Positions 37,701-48,400 of a stretch of DNA of 64,000 nucleotides are shown here, piece by piece. The notes under the pieces were generated by a model. That model was not told the origin of the DNA and made no database searches. It saw only the letters and a program-made list of their open reading frames with translations. Numbering within the stretch: position 1 is the stretch's first letter; the number at the start of each line of letters is the position of its first letter. The position numbers were made by a program, and so were the translations under genes. The stretch covers positions 1 through 64,000 of the forward strand of contig JABVXU010000142.1 in the NCBI GenBank assembly GCA_013365365.1, written 5' to 3'. The DNA comes from Cruorifilaria tuberocauda. Lineage: Eukaryota > Nematoda > Chromadorea > Rhabditida > Onchocercidae.

Positions 37701-39260
37701 AATTTTTCGTTAGCTACAAATAAAATTTTTTGATTTAAAATTGTACGATCATTGATAAGAATCCGACAATCATTGATAAGAATTTTACAATCACTAATAG
37801 GAATTCTACAATCATTGATAAGAATTAATTCTTTTCAACATGTTTTAACCATATTAGAAATAAATGCTAAATATATTCAAATATCAATCCATACTTACCT
37901 AAATTTATGATATGTAGAAATTTTTTTTTGAACTTTTATTTTCATAAAAATATATTTATTTTTATTTGAAATGTTTATTATTCTATTAATCAAAAAAATT
38001 TTCATGAATATAAATTTTTGCATAAATAAATTATCCATGTATAAACATTATTCCAAATACAGTCTATGTTTATACAAATTATTACTCGAAAACATTTTCC
38101 ACAATTCGATCATTTCCGATCAGAAATAAAATATTATCAGTTGTCTGATCAGAAATAAAATATTATCAGTTAACATTTTTTTCGTTACTTACTAATTACT
38201 CAAAAAAGAAAATGTTTTTCATTATTTGTTGAATAACTTATAAGTAATATTTTTTTTTGCAATTTGTTATCCGATCAAATCGAAAAATTTCTCGGTATTC
38301 ATTGTATGATAAAAGCCATATACTTTAATAGTAATTTATTATCAGCTAAAATAAAAAAGATTTTTCATATTCTTCAAAAATGCATTTATACGATTGAAAT
38401 ATGATATTATCATACTTTCAAAGTTCGTGATGTATTTGAACTGATTGGATGTTGAATAAATGTAAGAGCGCTATGATTAGCATCATGAATAAATGATAAC
38501 CAATCACTTGTGATACATTCCAATGTGTTAAATTCCTCGCATAATGACTGATAAGCATTTGCTATTGAAAAACGCGTTAGAAACCAATATCCCACCTGTT
38601 TATTACAGTTGAAATGATAAATGATATTTTTCAAATTAGTAATCGAAAGAAAAGACTAATCAGCAATTAAGCTGATATTATTGGGACTAATTGAGAAACA
38701 ATTGAAATCGCAAGAGATATCAATAAATAAAATTTAGATAATGAAAAGAAAAATCAAATTTAGACAAATGCATCACTGATATAATTGATATCAAATGATA
38801 AAATTTACCTTTGCAAACTGAAATGGATAAGTATAAAAGTTTAAATTTTCAGGTAAATATTTATGAAATAAATGCTACTAATTGAATAATTTTCGCATAA
38901 ATATAACCTTCATATTTTTGCGAGTAATTGAAGTTCTCGTTTTTTCCTTTTTCAATGCATTTGATTCAATTTCCTTTTGAGTAATATCTAATGATTGCTT
39001 ACTGCAGAAGAATTAAAATTTGAAAAATTCGTAAACTAACTAAAGATTTCAAAATTCAAACCAAGATATTTGTCGGGTTTTGAAATCTTTAAATAGATAT
39101 TTGCAACTAACTGAAATATCTAAGTAAGCTTGAAACTTGAAATAGATAAATGAAAACTATGAAAGTAAAACCTTTTCAACTTCTCCCTCACCATCCTCTC
39201 GAAGAACTTTGCGGAGAAAATGTAAAATTGGATAAGTCAACCGCTCAACTCGACCCACTG
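34753..39260 (-). CDS. Divergent protein tyrosine phosphatase, 5' end incomplete
   Basis: A classical, Cys-dependent tyrosine phosphatase of the expanded nematode type. Exons (5' to 3'): 39260-39172, 38997-38908, 38817-38809 (9 nt), 38595-38416, 37528-37427, 37001-36837, 36435-36220, 35943-35824, 35320-35231, 34863-34753 (stop TAA). About 390 residues are seen; the start exon is missing. Catalytic elements are present: IACEGPNLITVYDFWTLVWQ (the usual ...QGP...DFW..VW), QYWP, the WPD loop as YFRWPDGRLPLPW, the P-loop HCHAGRGRTG with nucleophile Cys and Arg of CX5R, and the Q loop QRPGVV..RWQY. The canonical KNRY pTyr-recognition motif is not visible in the N-terminal part, and Q of the QGP motif is E. 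The enzyme therefore looks potentially active but atypical. No signal peptide or membrane segment is certain. The acceptor at 37002 is the unusual TTTGAG, chosen because it alone restores phase and the ENVKTIMSM segment. Confidence 0.85.
35399..35490. repeat. Inverted repeat in a phosphatase intron
   Basis: ATTCCGATATCTTTTTT at 35399-35415 is the reverse complement of 35474-35490, with a spacer of 58 bases. The arms could form a 17-bp hairpin or be the ends of a small non-autonomous element. It lies between exons 35943-35824 and 35320-35231. Confidence 0.75.
36729..36820. repeat. Two-copy direct repeat of about 46 bp
   Basis: TTTATAAATCCGGA(A/T) followed by GAAGATT(G/A)GCAA occurs twice head to tail with a few differences. 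It is in the phosphatase intron next to exon 37001-36837. Confidence 0.75.
37749..37826. repeat. 21-bp tandem repeat, about 4 copies
   Basis: TCATTGATAAGAATCCGACA plus one base, repeated with small changes. It lies in the phosphatase intron between exons 38595-38416 and 37528-37427. Confidence 0.8.
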
Positions 39261-40029
39261 CTAAGAAAATTAACCTAAATTAAACTGCACGAGCTTTTTA
39301 TATAGCACTGCAACATTTTTTCTTTATTTTGCAAATTTCATATGACCACTAATTCATTTTTTGTCATTATAAATAATGACAGAACTATTAGTTACATTCA
39401 TTTCTACTTTATTAAGTTCTAAGAAGATGTGATGTTTCAGTGCTTTTTAATTATTTATGATGGGTCACATGGTCAATTAATGATATCATAGCGAAGAATC
39501 AAAAAATCTACTGAATTTTAATATTTTTTCCAAAGGATTTCTTCAAGAATTACCGTGAACGATGAAGTTAAAATTATTGATAATTTATTGGTAAACGAAC
39601 AAGAAAATGAATCCTCACTTGCTGTTTTATGATGATATAAAGACAGCATTTAATATACAAGAAAAGATTGACTGTATAAATTACAGCTGATCTAATAAAG
39701 CAATTTGACAAAATAACGCTATAGCATATGTTAAAAAAATTCAACCAAAACGATTTTTTGCTCATTTCAAATTTTCTAGCAAGAAAGAGAAATCATGAAA
39801 CGCATATTTATTTTCTCTAGAAAAGCCAATAGATTAGCTGCAAAAAAAAACGCACCTTTAAATTTATACAAAAAAAACAAGTCAGATCAATTAAAAAAAA
39901 AAAGAATTAACATATTTGAGTAATCAAACCAAAACATCACTATCACTTTGTGCGCAGCCGTTTATCGTGCACAACTGAATCAAACAATGGTTTGTTCTTC
40001 AAATATCCAGAGATCAGCATGAACAAATC
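39261..40029 (-). other. Gap between phosphatase exon and snrp-27 stop
   Basis: The missing first exon of the phosphatase should lie in these 770 bases. The only long frame, 39574-39765 on the minus strand (begins MSKKSFWLNFF, very hydrophobic), ends near a GTGAGG donor, but its phase does not fit exon 39260-39172, so I do not join it. Confidence 0.4.
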
Positions 40030-41721
40030 TTATGCAACATAATCCAGTGGTCGGTTAAAGCCACCTTTTCTGTTCATGTACTGTCGATATCTTCGTGGTT
40101 TATTAATTGAAACAACACCATCAACGTTACCCGCCACCTAGAATTAATGACATTTTGAATTTATTGTGACTAATAGCAACAGTGCTGCAATCGAAATTGG
40201 AAGATTCAAGATAGTAATAAATCATGCTCAATCTAAGCTCAATCTTTACTCAATTGTCCAGCATTGTAGATTTTCTGAAATCTATCCGAATCTCTCATCA
40301 ATCTACAATTGAAAAAAAACTTGATAAACTAACTGAAAAAAATTGATACTTTTTTGTTTTTAGTTGTGTTAAAACCTGCGAATCCCATCAATTTGATCAT
40401 GTCCTTGTCAAGTCCTTTCAAAGAATCAACACCAACTGAAATCTTCAACATGAGCAAAAGGTGAGAAAAATTCTCCCAAATAATCAAAGTCAATAGGGAC
40501 CCATTACATAACCTGGGAGTTGATTACATAGAGTCCCTTTAGACTAAATGAGGAAATGTATAACGTATCAAGCAAACCGATGAACAGAATAACCGGTCAC
40601 ATTCCTTAGTGATGTGATCCGAAATAGCTCAGACGGCATTCCCTGCTTAACAAATACTTACCATCTTTTGGTTGTTTTTCCCGTTCGCGATCCCTAAAAA
40701 AGAAGGGTAATGCAAGTTTCCAAGAATCTCTTTTTGTGCCAAATGAACTCAGAATGATAAAAGATTTTGATCATACTAATTTTGTCTTCTCAACAATTTG
40801 ACAGCATAAATAAATTAATAAATTCATCAGTCTTCCATATAAGCAGAAAATTTTCGGTATTTAAAAGTTGCGATAATGCAACTAGCCGAACGATAGAGTT
40901 CAAGCACAAACTATATTTCACGCTTTATATATTGTACGAGAAGAATAAAATGATGAAGATTTCAACAGCTCTATGAAAATTTGGTTAAGCAACCTTCGTG
41001 ATTTCTCCTCGTTATCATGTCGTCTTCTTTCATCCAATCGCTCACGACTTCTACTTCGACTTCTCCTACGATCTAAAGGACTTCGTGACCGACGACGTTC
41101 CTGCAAACGGAATATAATACAGGATATCTGATTTACGATCAAACCGTTGAAAATTCTAAAATAAAAACTTAAACTTCTCTTTTTCAAAAATCAGACGTGC
41201 TTGGATGAAAATTGCAAAAAAACTAGCTAAATTTCAAAACTTGCATACTTGGCTACGTCGACGTGAACGATCTTTTTCAATTGCTCGTGTTCGACCAGCA
41301 GAACGTGAACGTGATCTACGTCGTCTCTCACGATCCCTATCTGTAAAATAGTCAGTGTTTTACTGAAAATTATAGGAAATAAAGCACTCTAATATAAAAT
41401 ATCATAGAATTATATTAAAAAGAGAATTATTACATCGTGCCAATCAACAATATAACTTAACCTTTCTAAAATGGATTAAAAAAACAAATCATGTCTTAAT
41501 TATTTGATAAACATATAACGATTATCCGAGATAAAATGTATCACCTGGATAACAAAACATAGTTACCTTACCAGCTATCTTTGATACGCATACTCCAAAA
41601 GAGAAAAAGACTCATAAATCAAACTAAATATTGTATCGATCAGTACCTCCTAATAATAACTGGAAATAGTTCCGGTAAACAAATAATGCTTACCTCTGCT
41701 TCGGCTTCTTTCTCGTACCAT
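40030..41721 (-). CDS. snrp-27: U4/U6.U5 tri-snRNP 27 kDa protein (SNRNP27)
   Basis: A small SR-rich spliceosomal protein of the tri-snRNP; in C. elegans the family affects 5' splice-site choice. Exons (5' to 3'): 41721-41694, 41340-41249, 41100-40994, 40693-40662, 40435-40350, 40137-40030; phases close exactly to 150 residues (human about 155). The N-terminal half is Arg/Ser/Asp/Glu repeat ([27 protein letters not shown]). The conserved C-terminal domain reads [20 protein letters not shown], then [19 protein letters not shown] at the very end, which is the SNRNP27 signature. The GFAG codons mimic a donor at CGCAG|GTTTTA; reading through it is required, because splicing there would give an in-frame stop. 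Divergently transcribed from usp-48. Confidence 0.95.
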
Positions 41722-42432
41722 TTCAGTTAAATACCAGATGAATTTGTTCTAATAATGTAATTTAACGTTTCAGATAGCTTTTCAAAAGATAATTTTTACA
41801 TATGAAATTAAAAACAAAACCGTTGGCGACAAAAAAATCTCAAGAAACTTGAGAAACTATTTAAAATAGTAGGATGATAAATTTGCACAAAGTGAATCTT
41901 TCTAGGACGTAAACTTTCTAAAGAAGCCATGTCAGTGAGAGATGAGAATCATGATTAATCATGATTATAGTCCTGGTGATCATCTGTTATAATAAAAGAA
42001 AGATTAGGCTGAATAGTGATATAATCATGAACTAAAATATTCGGTAGAGTATGAGAAATAACGTCGCGGAAGCTACATAATAAGCATGCGCTTATGTTTT
42101 TTATATCACTTTGAAAGTTGATAGAATATTAAAAGTTATTTCACAAAGTTATGTACTTGTTTAACTGTAGTTATTTATTAAATGTAATTTTACAAAGTCA
42201 TATACATGTTTAGATGTAGTTATTTATATACGATAATCATTATAGCTCTTAAAATTTACAGCTGTATTTTTCGTCTTGTACGGTTTAGTTTTTTTTCTAC
42301 TTGAATTAGTTTTTTTTTTAAATCCATTGAAAAGTTTTGTTAATTTTTAGAATTGGCACGTATTAATTTGGGCGATCTTTGCTGTATCAATGGCATCTTG
42401 AAAGAAAACGTGAAATCGTCCATGGGCAAATA
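41722..42432. promoter_or_regulatory. Shared divergent promoter region of snrp-27 and usp-48
   Basis: The two start codons are 711 bases apart and face away from each other, so this interval probably drives both. No TATA-like element can be singled out in such AT-rich DNA. On the plus strand TTAATTTTTAG at 42340-42350 is a likely spliced-leader acceptor for usp-48, leaving an 82-base leader. Confidence 0.5.
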
Positions 42433-42433
42433 A
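42422..42433 (+). promoter_or_regulatory. Upstream ORF overlapping the usp-48 start (TAATG)
   Basis: ATG GGC AAA TAA at 42422-42433 ends in a TAA whose last A is the first base of the usp-48 ATG at 42433. A second tiny frame, ATG GCA TCT TGA, sits at 42390-42401. If the leader starts at the acceptor at 42350, ribosomes would meet both before the main start, so reinitiation or leaky scanning would set USP48 output. Confidence 0.5.
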
Positions 42434-45400
42434 TGAGTTGTATAACAAAACGACGAAATACAGGGACAAGTCGACGTAATGTAAGTTTACATAGAAATCG
42501 TTTTTTAGGCTTCGTATTTTCCGTGTATGATAATAATGTTTATAATACTTTAGGATCAAGAATTATCTGTCTGGCATTAGTAGTAGGTTTAATTTAGCGA
42601 ACTTGTCAAAACATATTTTGTAAGCAACTTACAAGAGCTTAATATTCGTAGTTGCTCAATTAGAATTATCTTCTATAATCCAAGATGTTCTCATTGATGT
42701 TTAATTTGTTGTTTCTGGATAAAAATTGCATCATCAAAAGTGAAAAAAATAATTCTTTTTTTTTGCATTTACAATGAATAAGTTATCAATTATAAAATAC
42801 GTCAATTTTAAAATATGAACAGTTTAAACTTAATTATAATTACGATTTCATAAAAAATTTTAAAATCTGCGTCATGTCTTGATAATTATTTACTATGTAT
42901 GATATTATTTCAGTTATGAAGAGTAATTCTGTTTGTATTTTTAGTAAGTGAAATTCAAAAATTTGATTCATCCACTGAAATTTTTTTTCACATATCAGAT
43001 TTCAAATGAATGTGAAATACCCGATGAAATCGATTTTGATGCAGCATGGAAAGTTTATATGCTCAATAAATCTGCGTGCCTTCTTCATTATGTTCCTAAT
43101 CCGAAGTGAGACCAATTTATTTATCATTTTTGTTTACTTTTGCTTAACATTGCTAATGAGTATATGACAAATTATTTTGCAAAATATTGCAGAACCAAAA
43201 ATTGCCGCGATAATCCGTATTGTTTGGGTCGTTTGGGTCTCGAAAAATGGGACAAATTACTAGGTTGTATCAAGAATGAAAATAAAACAAACACCGATTT
43301 GGATCGACGTGATATAGCGAAGATGCCCTGTGGTTTGGTAAACCTAGGGAATTCATGCTATGTGAACAGCTTTCTGCAGGTTTTCAGTTTTATGCAGTTA
43401 AAAGTTGTGAAGAATGTCCAGTGATTACTATTATGATATTTGTTTGCAAGTGCAGTTTTTAATGAAAAATTAAAATTAGAAGATGAAAGAATTTATGAAT
43501 TATATAGATATTAACTACCCTTTATTTCTTAATTTGTAGATATTTTTCAATGATCCTGTTTTCCGTAAATGCATTTATGACTGGCGTCCTATTGCTAATT
43601 TTGTCAAACCGGAAGCAGAAAAAATAAATATTGAAGAGCTAATGCATTGTATACAGAAATTATTTATTACCTTGCAAATTACACCATATGTAAGTTCTTA
43701 CTTTCTTTGTTAAATTTTTTTGGACGCGAAGTTGCTGTCGAATTTTCAAATTTTGGACTCACTTCACAGAAAAAATTTGCATAAGATTCAATATAAAAAT
43801 TTTTCATATAAAGAATATTTTGATATAAAAATTTTTTCAACATATTGCTGATCGTGAAAAATATGTCGTTGTACACCATTATTGCCTTTCATCATCATGT
43901 CATGTATAATTTTTGTTTTTTGTTCTTCAATATAATTTTAGGAAGATACCAGCGCTGAAGGGTTAGTTAAACTGCTTCAGCTAGATGGCAATCAACATGA
44001 TGCTTTAGAATTTCAAATACTTTTCTTTGGCAAACTTGAGAAATTACTCAGTTATCACGTTGAATGGCACGAAGTGCGCGAAACTATTCTCAAAAGATTT
44101 CAGGTAAATTGGTATATTTTTTATTAGCATATAAACATCCATCTTTGATTTCCTGAAGCTTTTTCTATTAAAAAATCAAAAAATTTCGATCTGCTTTGCA
44201 GGGAGTTATGACGCAGACGATTTCTTGCAAGTGTGGACGTCGTAGTGTTACGGAATTACCATTCAACCCATTTTATTTGAGTATTGAAAAAGCTAGATCG
44301 TTATCAAAAGCACTGGAATATTATTTTCTTCCAGAAGAGTAAATTTGCTTTAATTTGTTTCAATTTTCAAAATTCAATCCCATGAAATGTTCTGTTATTC
44401 AAGGCAGCTTTAATAGTAGTGAAATTATAATTCATATGAGAGCTTAAAATTCTAGAAAAAGCTCAAAACATCGTCTGTTTAATTTTAACATTTCAAGCCT
44501 CGTCGAAAGTTCAGTTTATCTGTGTTTCATATTTGTACTTAACAAGCAGTTTCTGTTTGTTTTTTGGATTTTATAACGCTTAAATTAATTATTAAGTGAA
44601 AAACAACCAAAAAAAACTAATATATTTTGGGGAATTATTTGATCAAAATACGTGGCTTTTTCAGGTTACCCGACTATAAGTGTAGTGAATGCGGACAAAC
44701 TGGTTCCGCACAAAATCGACTTGCGATTAAGGAACCTCCTCCTGTGCTGACAATACAACTTAATCGATTTACATATGATGCGTAGGTTTAATAACTGATT
44801 TTTTTATTCCTATGTTTTAAATACGTTTTTAATGAATTCAGCAGTTCCATCTTTTTAGCAGTTTCAAAAAAAATCCAAATTTTTTGAAATTATAGTGTGG
44901 GACACAAAAAGAAGATTCACTCACCTCTACAGTATCCGAGAATTTTACAACTGGGTGATGTAAAGTATGACATTTGTGCTGTAATGATACATGAAGGTCC
45001 AAATGCTGATTGTGGGCATTACTACGATTTGATAAAGCATCCAGGCACTAGACAGTGGTTCACTTATAATGATGAGGTATGATTTTTCAATGTTTCCTTG
45101 CATCATAATATAAAAGGATGTCAAGAAGCACTTGTGAGTTAATGATTGAAGCTTGAGCTAAATGAAGATAATGAATTATTAAATGGTATAAAGTTTTAAT
45201 AAATGTAGAGTACCCAGAAACAATTAACAAAATACATGTTCAGGTTGTAAAACCATCTGCAACTCCTGGTGTATGTGTCGAAAAAGAACGAACATCCAAA
45301 GTTACTGCCGATATGAAAGGTTGTTACGCTTTGGTTTATCGTCAAGAAAATGAAGAAAATTCGGCTATTCCTGCTGTTCCAGAAGATTTGTTGGGTGATA

Positions 45401-48400
45401 TTGCAAATAAGGTATGCGTTTTTTTAACTCTCTCGTAACCATTCGTTAAATTCATTCACACCGTCAGCTACATTTTAAAGACGAATAATATACTATGAGG
45501 TATTCATGAAAGCTATTTCACATAATTACACTTTCAGAAAGAAATTTTCATTTTAATTTATAATTAAATAGAATAGTATTAAAAATATCGATTAAATTCA
45601 GATACCTCAAATTATATTTTGAATTCATAGCTGGAAGAAGAGTTCATTGCTCAAACCAGTGCAACTACAGAAATGACTCTCAGACTTAAGAATACTGTCG
45701 AAGATTATCACAAACGTCTTACGAATACATTCGATAAGTTGGAGGTCTTATGAATTTGTTTAAGAGTTACATATAAAATATTACTTCCCTTCCTTTCCTG
45801 CTTTTTAAATTTAGTTTCAAAATATTTTTCCAAAAAATAAATTCTGTTTTGGATTTATTTAAAAAAAATATGGCAGATAAAGCGAGATTGAGAAAGAGAA
45901 AATTCGGAGAATGATGGAAACAAATAGAGAAGGACAAGAATTTCCTATTGCAGTTTTAAAGTAGTGCTTTTAAGCCATTTTCGTGCGAAATTCAAATTTT
46001 TTTAGGTAAAGAAAAGTGAAAAAATGTTGAAAAATCCGAATGACATTGTATTCTTACCTACTGAATTATTTAGCACTGTTCTTTCTCATGAATTCAGCAA
46101 GATGGTGGAAAGCAATGATGAGGTGAAGAATTTTGAACTTTTGCACCTTTTCCTTGTGCGCAGCAACGGTTTCGCCAAAAGTAATTTTTATTGCCGAAGC
46201 CGTGCTTAGAAATTATTATATACAATTATTTTATTTGTTTTTCTGATAGTTAATAATTAAGTGTCAGTTATGCTGGAAAATACTGTTGTGATGTTAATTA
46301 TACTAAAAAAATTAATGGTTTAGAAATTGTTTTTTCGTGGCATATTTTTTAAATGCTCGTTTAGGTTTTCAAGAGTGTCTCGAATAGTAGTCGAAGCGCT
46401 GCAGTTATTAAATCATTGAATTGTAAGGATTTAGATAAGGTTCGTTGACACGTCTAGTTTTGCGATAATTTTTTATCTCATTCGGAAGATATTAACTTTC
46501 TTGTCACATTTATTAACCAGAGATTGTGGATCATATATTTCTTATTCTCATATAAATTCCGTATCTCTCGTTCCTGGTTACAGCATAGTTTCAATTCCTC
46601 ATTTGAGTGGGATAAAATAGTGAAATAGTAAGTACGTAGTTTTCTTCACCCTTACATTAATTTTTTCGAAGATATGCTCGAAATAATTTTTGGTATTTTA
46701 GAATGGATTTAAATCATCTTTCTCTTTATGTGCGCATAATCGTGTGTCACTTGGCAGTGTACGAAGCGGTGCAGTTAAGGCTGTAATGAAAAACGCAGCA
46801 ATTAGTTTTTTGACATCTTATGGTGTCAAATTTGTTGATTTGAAAACGGGGTTTGTGTTTCTATGTGGATATTTTTCTCTCTAAAAAATTAAAATTTTTA
46901 TGAATGATTATCCGTAAATTGCTTAAGGTCGGACATTTGCTTGGAATGTGTAAAGGCATTGAAAGCACGGAACGAATTTGTCAAAAAAGTTCAGCTAAAA
47001 GAGAGATTAGTAAAGCAGTTATTGCGAGAGAAGTCAAAAAGGTATAATCAGTTCATGTTTTTCCTTCGAATTGTTCACTTCTTTTCTCACCGGCCTTATG
47101 TGCAATTAACGGACCTACATATTATATTTAGTTTTGTGATGAAAAAAAATAGCCGATGGATTATGGCTTGATTGATAGTTTGGATGACTTTTTCCGATGA
47201 TAATTGTTAATAAAGGAACCACTGGTTCAAACATTTTTGCTATTTATCGCTACTTTGATTGTATTTGGTTTGACTGATATGAATTGATAAATTTTGTAGG
47301 TATTATCATTCGGAAAATTGTTTTTGGGTATCGGTGCGTTGTTTAGCACAGTATCGACAACTAGCCTTACGTGCACATGAACAATCCATGAAATCGTACG
47401 CTGAAGTTACAGAATTAAATTATTTTTGGCCATGTAAACGATTCAGAAAAGTGAGATATTTGTTGCTGATTTAAATACCAAATGAATTTACTGAAGTTGT
47501 AAGATTTTTGTAATTGATGGAAATTGTTACAGCATGAATTAGTAGCAGACTATGATCCTTTAACATCTGAAGTTTCACAAAGGCTTTCACTGGAAACTGG
47601 AAAAACCGTTGATGAATTTGGTTTGCCAGATGTAAGGAAATTTTTTTGATCTTTCTTAATATTCGATTACATGCAAACTTTTACTTATTTAGCTTAGTAT
47701 TCCCTTGCAGGTAAGTAATATATGAATGAATCAGGAAGGGTATTAACATAAAATTGTTGTTGACAAGTTTTTGCTCTTCAGGATTTTGGTCCTGTAACTT
47801 TCTCGAGTAATAGTGGTGATTCTTCAGAAATTGCAATTAATGGTAACTGTAATGAGGTATTTTATTTAAATCTAATGAAGGATTTCAGTTCTCCTTAACT
47901 CTGACTCCGAATATTGGTTTCTTTCAGCTCTCCATGCTTCATTTATCGGTTTAGGTATAGGAAATTCTCGGTCACTGATTATGTTGATCACACTTTGTAA
48001 AATAATTTATCTTGACATCTTAAACCAAATAATTTTTTTTTTTCGTAGAAGAATTCGTCGACAACTGGTGAAGTATTAGTGCCAAATGCTTTCATACATG
48101 GGAAACGGGATAATCGGAAACGGACAGCTCTATATTCTAAGGATGAGGTGAAATCATTTTCCTTGAGCTTCTAACAAAATTTTTCATTTTGAATAATTGA
48201 ATGACATTATTTTTCTACATCGTAGTTGTTATATGGTAAAGATATTGCTATAATCTCAATTCTCAAGTCCAGTTGCACTGCTGCCATAATTTCAAAGATG
48301 GAAATATGAAATATTTACAAAAGGCTGCGATGTTCATTTTATACGTTATCCATTTCACAAAATATGAAATCTTCTTTTGCTGCAATCTAATTAATAGTCT

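Noticed and set aside
39574..39765. Hydrophobic minus-strand frame starting MSKKSFWLNFF as first exon of the phosphatase (a receptor-type start)
   Set aside because: Its donor phase (0) does not match the next exon, which needs one leftover base; composition is typical of AT-rich non-coding DNA.
40339..40362. Donor CGCAG|GTTTTA in snrp-27
   Set aside because: Using it creates a stop in the next exon; reading through gives [13 protein letters not shown], the conserved family sequence.
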